Assembly: GCA_036939755.1 (NCBI GenBank)
Contig: JALLAZ010002053.1
Span: 1-12,418, forward strand
Reading direction: 5' to 3'
DNA from: Stephanodiscus triporus
Taxonomy: Eukaryota > Bacillariophyta > Thalassiosirophyceae > Thalassiosirales > Thalassiosiraceae
DNA length: 12,418 nt
A program made the translations under genes and the position numbers. This document shows positions 1-6,002 of the stretch, one piece after another. Within the stretch, counting starts at the first letter, position 1. The number at the start of each line of letters is the position of its first letter. Below the pieces are notes generated by a model. The model searched no databases and was not told the origin of the DNA. It saw only the letters and a list, made by a program, of their open reading frames with translations.

Positions 1-461
1 CGGATCGGCGAAATTCTGGTACAGGCTACGTACGTACGTACGAGCGGAACTCTTATCAACACGAAAACCAAAAACAGCTTTCCGGGCATATTCTTTTGCA
101 GGAATCTGCAAGAGCTCTGGGCGGGGCGATAAGGAGATATTTTAGGAGTAGAACATTAACCGTGGAGCTTGAACTACTTTTTGATGTGAGAATACACAGC
201 TATTGTTGTGTCAGAAAAAGAAATAGGTAATACAAATCATGCGTCGAACTGGCATTCGTCTACTCTAGAGAGAGAGGTATTTTGCTCAAGAAAAAGTAGT
301 AAGCACTGGGCTCTAAAATTGCGATAACACATGCGACATGACAGAGTTCATCCCTTTTTTGACCACTCCCTCTTCCTGGTGAATGAAGGCAAACAATATC
401 AAACAAAAATCTGACGAACGAACACAACCCTCTCGTCCAAGTCAACACCAGAAATCAACTC
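1..461. other. Region without a supported gene
   Basis: No recognisable gene. All three forward frames are open for about the first 130 bases, and the third stays open from base 3 to a TAA near 228. The C-terminal end of a gene lying to the left is therefore possible, but the translations show no domain I recognise and codon use gives no clear signal. The region also holds a TACG tetranucleotide repeat at 27-42. The last part must contain the promoter and 5' leader of the small membrane-protein gene that starts at 462. Confidence 0.5.
27..42. repeat. (TACG)4 tetranucleotide repeat
   Basis: Four perfect copies of TACG in tandem. The unit makes the tract self-complementary (CGTACG centres). 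It lies outside any supported gene and is probably a small microsatellite. Confidence 0.8.
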
Positions 462-803
462 ATGGGGTCAAGTGTGGGTCGCGGCGGCCAAAAATTGGTA
501 GCTTGCAATATGGCGGTTGACAATGTCATGATAGGGTGCACTGGAGAAAATACCGTCAATGGGATGATACTGGTTATTGTGTTTTTCGTCATCGTCTTAT
601 TGGTTTGTTGCTGTTGCTTCGGTGTATGCTACGCTCGTAAACGATATCCCGACTCAGCGATCGCGTGGCGAGCGTCGAGCATGCTAGGGTTGGGAACAAC
701 TGAACGAGAGCGAATGGCGAAGAGTCTCGATGTGGATGACCAGGATGACCCACCAAATTTCCGATCGGAAGGTGTTGAGGGAGCGGGTGATATCGAAAGT
801 TAG
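462..803 (+). CDS. Small Cys-rich single-pass membrane protein, unknown function
   Basis: Single-exon frame of 113 residues with ATG at 462 and TAG at 801-803. I do not recognise the family. What can be seen: a short N-terminal part of about 34 residues without a classical signal peptide; one strongly hydrophobic segment at about 35-57; a run of four Cys at 49-52 plus Cys56 at the far end of that segment; then a basic patch (ARKRYP, 58-63). The tail is hydrophilic and acidic (Asp/Glu-rich from about 90). By the positive-inside rule the tail should face the cytosol, and the Cys cluster beside the membrane is the kind of site that is often palmitoylated (inference). An alternative start is the ATG at 513. 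The gene is convergent with NOT3. The composition looks like a real protein, but without homology a chance frame cannot be excluded. Confidence 0.55.
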   Translation: MGSSVGRGGQKLVACNMAVDNVMIGCTGENTVNGMILVIVFFVIVLLVCCCCFGVCYARKRYPDSAIAWRASSMLGLGTTERERMAKSLDVDDQDDPPNFRSEGVEGAGDIES

Positions 804-1019
804 TTTTTTCACGGTGGTAAATTCTACAGCAATAAGTAGCTATATCGCGTTACCGATCGTCATTTTGTGGGAAATTATCGATGGATGATACAAGTTGTCT
901 ACGAAGCCTCGCCGCACACTGTCCGATTGCGAGGCAAATCAATCCTGACACGACGTAAAATAATCATCGGAGAGGGAGAGATAATCGAAGAGACATCCGG
1001 ATGCACTACGTAAATGAGT

Positions 1020-1029
1020 AATAAATAAA
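1020..1029 (+). terminator. Possible polyadenylation signal of the small membrane-protein gene
   Basis: Two overlapping AATAAA hexamers on the + strand, about 217 bases after the stop at 803. This is only a motif match in an AT-rich tract. Use by the upstream gene is inferred. Confidence 0.3.
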
Positions 1030-1044
1030 TCATTAAAAATCGTT

Positions 1045-1050
1045 TTTATT
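1045..1050 (-). terminator. Possible polyadenylation signal of NOT3
   Basis: AATAAA read on the minus strand about 107 bases past the NOT3 stop codon. Position and sense fit a 3' UTR signal. The match is short and the region is AT-rich. Confidence 0.35.
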
Positions 1051-1068
1051 GTATTGTACGCCACAGTA

Positions 1069-1088
1069 CTCTCTCTCTCTCTCTCTCC
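1069..1088. repeat. (CT)n microsatellite, about 10 units
   Basis: Perfect CT dinucleotide run in the 3' intergenic region. On the NOT3 transcript it would read as an AG-rich tract between the stop codon and the putative polyadenylation signal. Confidence 0.85.
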
Positions 1089-1156
1089 GCCAATAATCTT
1101 ATCATACCCGCCATACCCCATCGTGGTAATGTACACTGAATGAGACACATCATCAA

Positions 1157-3636
1157 TCAAACCGGCAGCGAATCCTCCAAGAATGAATATTCGAAGCGAA
1201 AATCGCTCTTGATCCTCTGACACCATCCCGTCTCGTAATCGAAGTATACATAGGTACCCTGCTCATAATCGTCGGTGGTAACCTTCGGCTCCTCGTGTCG
1301 TTGGAACCACGTCATGTACTTCTTGTGATACCTCCAACTTTGCTTCTTCAGCTCCCGCGCCGCCAGATACTGCTGGTAGGTGCCCTGGGCGTAGTAGAAG
1401 ATGAAGAAGAGGGCATCCGTGCCAAGCTTTTCGAATACAGCCGGATTGTCGAGTATGGGCGAGGGCGTGGAGGGGTAGCAGGATGGCGCAGCAGGGTAGG
1501 GGTTGCGCGGCGTGTAGGATTTGGGGCGCTCGGTTTCGCTAGAGGTGGGCATTTGAAGGAAGGAGTCATTGAGCGCGTTGAGGTATCGTTCCGTGGCATC
1601 CTTGTTGGAAGTGACCACACCGGCGGTTAATGGTTGTTGCAACAAGACAGAAGACGACGCAATGGCGGCACTGTTCGTTCCGACGGCGTTGCCCAACGAC
1701 AGACCAGACAGGCCTGCATTCAGCACATTTTGCTGCTGCTGCTGCTGCTGCTGCACCTGGGAAGCCTGTTGAGTTGCCGCCTGCGCCTGATGCTGATGCT
1801 GATGCTGCAACAATTTTTGCTTCGCCGCCGCATCCTGCTGGGCAGCTTGCTGCTGCTGCAGCTGTGCGGCAGCCTGACGCTGTTCCATCATCTGCTGTTG
1901 CTGCCTCTTGTGCGCCTCGGCCTGCTGCGCCGCCTGCGCCTTTTGTTGTGCCTCGAGCTGTTGGCGCAACACCTCCGCCTGCTGAAGACGCTGCGCCTCG
2001 GCCTGTTGCTTCTGGAGCTGCTGTTGGTGCAGCAGCTCGGCGGCTTGCTGCTGCTGTTGCAGCGCCTGTTCCTGCTGGGCTTGGGCCGCAGCGGCCTGAA
2101 GCTGCGCCCTCTGACGTTCTTCACTCTCACGCTTGAGGACGGCCGCCATGGAAGACCCAGCTCCCGGGGGGGACGCGGGTGGCTTGGGCGTCGGCGTCGG
2201 TCCCACCACCGCCGGCGCTTGACCGGATGCGGAGCCGCTGCGACCAATTTTCGTGGGCGTGGCCTCGTTTGACGACGGCAACTTGTCCTTCTCACCTCCA
2301 GATTTTCTCGCCCGTCCGATCGTCAGGGGGATCATACCTGAGGCTGACGACGCCTTTTTCGAATTTTTCTGCAACTCGCTGCCGCTGCTCGCCGACGTGG
2401 CATCGTCGTCCTTCTTCTTTGTCGCGATGCTGGCCTGAGTGACATGGTCGACATTGACCACATCCAAGTCGTCCAACCCGAGTGCTTCGTAGAAACTATC
2501 CTCATCGTAAGCCATCATGTAATCATCCTCCTTATGACTTTCGATGTAATATTCGAGGTCCTCCTTAACCTCATCGACCGTTTCGGCAGGGATGCGATCA
2601 TTTCGTACCAATCGCATAATTCCCTCAAGCTTGCTCATGTGGAACTTGTGCTGTTTCATGTGGTGGTTACAATCCTCGATCTGACTCTTATTCGTCTTCT
2701 TGCCCTTGCCGGCGGAGAGCTTCACGATCTCCAAATCGCACTCGTCAATCAGCGTCTGCAGCTGCTCGATTATCTCGCCAATCCACTGGATGGTTTCCTC
2801 CTTCTTCTGTTCCTCGGGGTCCAGCTTGTCCTGACGCGCCAGCCCCTCTTTCGAAAACGTCTTCGTCTTCGTCTCCTTCTCAACAATCTTGAATGCCTCC
2901 ATCTTCGTCTCGATCAAACGTCTGTATTCTAACAAGCCATCCTTATCTTTGACCTCCGACCCCGATATCCACGATTTGATTTGATCGCGCAGGCGCTGGA
3001 GCTTCTTGATCTCCTTTTTCAGTTCAACCTCGTACTTTTCCTTCTGCGATTGTTGCTCGGCCGTGTACACCTTTTCGTATATCTCGTCGAAGAGCTCCAC
3101 GCCCTCATCGACCTTTTTCATGACCCGATCGATTTCGGCTGTTTGGTGGAATTCAAGAGTTGTTGAGGTTTAGGTCAAGAAATTTCAAGCATATGGCAAA
3201 GGGACGAATTCTCCCCCCCCTCCTCCCTCACAACACACACACACACACCATCCTGGCATCGGACACGGAATTTTAGGCGTTGAATAGATTCCATTTTCAT
3301 AGGCGCGGCAAGATGACACCCAAATCTTGTTGCATGATCATGAAACAAACAAAGAGGACAAGAGATGCCCCTCCCCCCCCCTCCCAAAGAACATATCTAT
3401 GCATAACACAGTTAGATGAGCAATTTAAAAAAGGGACATGAATCTCGTCACCCTCTACCCTAAATACATGATCAAATACTCTCATCGCTAAACCAGCAGG
3501 ATATTGTCCCCCGTCCCCCGCCACACCTCCGCCGCCGCCACCGCCGCCTGCCCCCTTTTCTCTGCGTAACGACTTTTCCACGCCGCGATAATTGGCGACC
3601 GCAGTACTCACTCTGCAGCTTTCGTGCTCCCGACAT
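1157..3636 (-). CDS. NOT3: CCR4-NOT transcription complex subunit 3 (NOT3/CNOT3)
   Basis: Scaffold subunit of the CCR4-NOT deadenylase complex, which shortens mRNA poly(A) tails in the cytoplasm. Two exons: 3636-3612 (25 nt, reads MSGARKLQ) and 3138-1157, joined across a GTGAGT...CAG intron; the junction codon is Thr9. The product is 668 residues, a normal length for the family. The N-terminal Not3 coiled-coil domain spans about 1-230 (EIDRVMKKVDEGVE, KEKYEVELKKEIKKLQRLRD, ETKTKTFSKEGL). A disordered Gln/Ala-rich middle follows (about 345-480, including Q8). The C-terminal NOT box spans about 545-668 (TPRNPYP, DALFFIFYY, KKQSWRYHKKYMTWFQRHEE, QGTYVYFDYE), the part that dimerises with NOT2 and binds NOT1 in known complexes. 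The alternative of starting at the in-frame ATG at 3121 would delete conserved first residues, so the two-exon model is preferred. The gene is divergent from the FKBP gene. Confidence 0.95.
1731..1754 (-). repeat. CAG-type trinucleotide repeat encoding Gln8 in NOT3
   Basis: Eight TGC units on the + strand, read as GCA-phase CAG codons on the coding strand, giving eight consecutive Gln. It is the purest part of a wider region (about 1740-2110) that encodes a Gln/Ala-rich segment with CAG, CAA and GCN codons. Such tracts are prone to length change. Confidence 0.85.
3139..3611 (-). other. NOT3 intron 1 (473 bp, G-rich on the sense strand)
   Basis: Donor GTGAGT directly after the first coding exon, acceptor ending ACAG. 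It is four to six times longer than the other introns here. On the + strand it holds C runs (3213-3220, 3373-3381, several more at 3505-3560), an AC dinucleotide run at 3233-3248 and GCC-rich sequence at 3528-3550. The pre-mRNA is therefore rich in G runs. I see no gene inside it; the short frames crossing it lack any protein-like features. Confidence 0.85.
3233..3248. repeat. (AC)n microsatellite in NOT3 intron
   Basis: Dinucleotide AC run of about eight units inside the NOT3 intron, next to a run of eight C. Confidence 0.8.
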
Positions 3637-3895
3637 GGTTTAATTACGGATGGTATTCTGTCCCCCTATTCCGCTCGCGTCCCTGTTGGTGTTACCGCCT
3701 GTTGCTTTCAAGTGTTACTGTTTTTTGTGTCCTTCCGTCGCTCGGAGAAAATGTGTACTATTCCCACGCACAAAGTCTCGAGATGCATCTTCTTGTTGGT
3801 TCCTCCTCCAGAAACAACGCGCCGACCTACTAGATTAGAATACACACACCGATTCAGCCTCCCCCAACTCAAACAAACCTCAAACTCACAACATC
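3637..3895. promoter_or_regulatory. Divergent promoter region NOT3 / FKBP
   Basis: About 259 bases separate the NOT3 start (-) from the FKBP start (+), so both promoters and 5' leaders must fit here. The FKBP-proximal part (about 3840-3895) is CA-rich and poor in G, like a 5' leader. I find no convincing TATA box or CCAAT box. Confidence 0.5.
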
Positions 3896-4843
3896 ATGGC
3901 CAAATCTTCTATCATCTTAGCGCTCGTATGCACGTTCCTCTCTCTATTCAATGTCGTGGCAGGGACTAATTCCGAAGGTAAGGGAGTGCGGCTTCGCCCC
4001 CAGTTGAAATTACTTAGCAATATGATACAACTTGTCATTCCATTCTGCGAAAGTAACTCACCGGCTTAAATGGCATGATGTGAACACTAAACAGGCCTTG
4101 CTTACCTCGAAGCGAAGGGGAAAGAGGAGGGCGTGGTAACTCTTCCTAGCGGATTGCTCTACAAAGAGATTCGTGCTGGACATCCCGACGGCAAAACTCC
4201 TACTCTCAACTCTCCCTGTGAATGGTGAATTTGTTGTGATATTCCTATTAAATCGGCAATTGGCCGGCATTCATCATCGTTCTTTTTTCTTAATCTTTCT
4301 TTATGTGTTAATCGTTCATAACTTTCCGTTCTCCAGCGATTATGCGGGCACACTCATCGACGGCACCGAGTTTGACTCTTCCTACAAACGTGGCCAGCCC
4401 TTGACTTTCGCTCCGAACCAGGTCATCAAGTGAGTGCATATCAAAATTCATTAGTGACAAGTTAGCGTGTTCGCGGCCAATACAAACTCGGATTTCGTCT
4501 CGCCTTATTATGTTGCTCCTTCAAACCAATCATCTCATCAGGGGGTGGACCGAGGCGATGCAATTGATGAAGGAGGGTGCTAAGTGGGAGCTGTACATTC
4601 CTTCCGAGCTAGGTTATGGTGATAGGGGTGCAGGAGGTTCCATTCCTGGTGGAGCCGTTTTGATTTTTACTTTGGAATTATTGAAGGTGCGAGCACTTGA
4701 GATGATTAGGGACGGGTGGCGGGTGTGCGTTGAGGAATGATCTTTAACTCTGTTTGTACATTGTTCAGGACTTTTTCTGACATCTTGTTTTCACGTTATC
4801 AATTCGATAGGTCAAGGGAGATTTTGTCACGAAAGAATTGTAA
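3896..4843 (+). CDS. FKBP-type peptidyl-prolyl cis-trans isomerase, secretory pathway
   Basis: Catalyses cis-trans isomerisation of prolyl bonds and assists folding. Five exons: 3896-3977, 4095-4224, 4337-4429, 4542-4686, 4811-4843; all junctions GT-AG and in frame. The product is 160 residues. Residues 1-23 form a signal peptide ([19 protein letters not shown], cleavage near Ala23/Gly24), so the protein should enter the ER. There is no Phe after the cleavage site, so plastid import is not expected. The FKBP domain covers about 60-153. Conserved pocket residues are present: Tyr in CDYAG, Phe-Asp and Arg in EFDSSYKRG, Val-Ile and Trp in QVIKGWTEA, Tyr in [11 protein letters not shown], Ile in SIPGGAV, Phe in LIFTLELL. 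The position of FKBP12 Glu54 is Gln here, as in many bacterial-type FKBPs. The C-terminus is Thr-Lys-Glu-Leu, loosely like an ER-retention signal (compare RTEL of human FKBP2). The stop codon overlaps a GTAAGT, so an extra 3' exon is possible. Confidence 0.92.
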
Positions 4844-5344
4844 GTGATCATTGCAATAGCTTGGTTTGTGTTAACGATGAATGAGGAATCGGAGAATTCT
4901 TTTGAGGAATACGCACACGCTATGATTTTGTTCACCCGATAGTCAATAAGGGAAGATAATTACGTCTAAACATAAGTAGATGCTATTTCTAGGCGGCATT
5001 TTGTCTAACTCTGTCTCCTTGAATCTTTATACCTGATGACAACGCTGCGGCTGAGACCGTAGTCGCATCCATGCCTCATTCGGCGACCACCAAGGCCACC
5101 TTTTTGCCCTCCAAAATCTTAACAATCTGTGTCTCCCTCATTGCTCTTATTATTAAAGTAACATGATTTTTTATGCACAAAGAAACCACTACCGTAGAAC
5201 ACGCTTCACTGTTGTATTTTGAGGACATGATTTTCTTGAGCATGTATCTAAAATATCAAAATAGTTTTGTACATGTAAAGTCTACGTAGGAATAAAAAAA
5301 TATTGGTGACGTGACCCCCCTCCGACAACACAACCATCACAACC
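4844..5344 (+). other. FKBP 3' region with an unassigned coding-like stretch
   Basis: No independent gene is evident. One frame is open from 5023 to a TGA at 5164-5166 and looks coding: codons end mainly in C/G/T and the last 20 residues form a hydrophobic helix (FLPSKILTICVSLIALIIKV). An AG at 5054-5055 would open it in phase 0 at 5056. That matches the phase-0 donor after FKBP exon 4, so an alternative last exon encoding a membrane anchor is possible. Otherwise this is the FKBP 3' UTR, with a possible ATTAAA signal at 5152-5157, followed by the leader of the small frame at 5345. An AATAAA also lies at 5291-5296. Confidence 0.4.
5152..5157 (+). terminator. Possible polyadenylation signal (ATTAAA) after FKBP
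   Basis: ATTAAA variant hexamer about 310 bases past the FKBP stop. It overlaps the end of the coding-like stretch described for this region. This is only a motif match. Confidence 0.25.
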
Positions 5345-5572
5345 ATGGCCGCCGCCGGCGGAAATGGTCCTGTAGAGCCTCTCAGGATGACCTATGTCCC
5401 GCTCCGACGCGTCGGATTGATCGGGGATAACCCCCTGAGCAAGCGAAAATGCTTTTTGCGGGGAGTGAAGGGTGTATGGCCCCCAAAACGCTCTGATGCA
5501 GTGGCGGCGCATCAACCGGAGGTGTTGAGAACGGAACCCTGGCCTATCACACATCGTTGGAATCCTCTTTGA
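5345..5572 (+). CDS. Possible small protein of 75 residues, unknown
   Basis: Single-exon frame with ATG at 5345 in a favourable context (ACCATGGCC), preceded by a CA-rich leader similar to that before the FKBP start, and ending with TGA at 5570-5572. The product is small and basic with several Pro and Trp; it has no signal peptide and no membrane helix. After a Gly/Ala-rich start it reads VPLRRVGLIGDNP, then KRKCFLRGVKGVWPPKR, and ends HRWNPL. I do not recognise the family. Small basic Pro/Trp-containing proteins of this kind include organelle ribosomal and respiratory-complex subunits, but nothing here proves that. It could also be one exon of a longer gene. It sits 328 bases before MCM4 on the same strand. 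Confidence 0.5.
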   Translation: MAAAGGNGPVEPLRMTYVPLRRVGLIGDNPLSKRKCFLRGVKGVWPPKRSDAVAAHQPEVLRTEPWPITHRWNPL

Positions 5573-5637
5573 AAGAGGAAACCACTCTACGCATTCAAAT
5601 CACCTACTTGCGTAGGATTCGGTTCAAAACGAGCAGA

Positions 5638-5642
5638 CCAAT
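5638..5642 (+). promoter_or_regulatory. CCAAT box
   Basis: CCAAT on the + strand about 260 bases before the MCM4 start. A five-base match has weak support by itself; it is listed because it lies near the E2F-like site. Confidence 0.25.
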
Positions 5643-5735
5643 CGTACGTAGCGTCTGATTTTCTCGCATGCACCTACCGCAGCGTGAGAATAAGACAGCG
5701 TGTTCTACGGTACTGTATGCCAGTTATCTTCACGC

Positions 5736-5743
5736 GCGCGAAA
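5736..5743 (-). promoter_or_regulatory. E2F-like site upstream of MCM4
   Basis: GCGCGAAA on the + strand, which is TTTCGCGC on the other strand and fits the E2F/DP consensus TTTSSCGC exactly. It lies about 158 bases before the MCM4 start codon. MCM genes are classical E2F targets in animals and plants, so the position makes sense. Function here is inferred. Confidence 0.45.
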
Positions 5744-5900
5744 ACCAAAAACCGCGGGAGCCAGCTCCCTCGTGAAGAGAGACGGACGACAACAATGACA
5801 ACGAACAACGAACACAGTCACCATCGCGGTACGATAACATCATCATCATTAGATGATCATCTAGGTAGAGATACATCACTCTCTCACGAGGTAAAAGAGG

Positions 5901-5970
5901 ATGAACGACACCGACAGCGACAGCGACAGCGATACCGGCACGGACGCGCGGCCCGCCGGAAGAGTGCCAT

Positions 5971-6002
<32 letters not shown>

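Larger units (their letters stand above)
804..1156. other. Convergent 3' intergenic region
   Basis: Lies between the stop of the small membrane-protein gene (+) and the stop of NOT3 (-). It is AT-rich and has no gene. It holds AATAAA hexamers on the + strand at 1020-1029, another on the - strand at 1050-1045, and a CT microsatellite. The two 3' UTRs probably share or overlap this stretch. A 95-codon minus-strand frame that reads through here is only the out-of-frame continuation of the NOT3 end. Confidence 0.6.
5573..5900 (+). promoter_or_regulatory. MCM4 upstream region
   Basis: Between the small frame and the MCM4 start. It contains a 7-bp inverted repeat (5587-5615), a CCAAT box at 5638-5642 and an E2F-like site at 5736-5743. 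Several short frames cross it but none looks coding. A TAA in the MCM4 frame at 5892-5894 shows that MCM4 cannot extend upstream as a single exon. Confidence 0.5.

Noticed and set aside
939..1226. 95-codon minus-strand frame over the NOT3 end
   Set aside because: It overlaps the conserved NOT box out of frame and continues into the 3' UTR; it is a shadow.
1295..2442. Several + strand open frames rich in Leu, Ala or Cys opposite NOT3
   Set aside because: They are the antisense of the Gln/Ala-rich CAG region and adjacent NOT3 exon; no domain and no start context support them.
3297..3611. 104-codon minus-strand frame within the NOT3 intron
   Set aside because: Gly-run translation from C/G tracts, located between a confident donor and acceptor; no protein-like features.
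3896..3970. Plastid targeting of the FKBP
   Set aside because: The signal peptide is followed by Gly-Thr, not by Phe or another aromatic residue, so a plastid ASA-FAP motif is absent.
4687..4740. Reading through the FKBP exon 4 donor to a TGA at 4738
   Set aside because: Splicing to 4811 restores the family-typical end (LLKVKGDF). The read-through tail has no resemblance to FKBPs.
4840..5063. FKBP exon 5 spliced from the GTAAGT at 4840 to downstream acceptors
   Set aside because: Each acceptor tried either hits a stop within a few codons or enters a frame other than the hydrophobic one. The TAA at 4841-4843 is kept as the stop.
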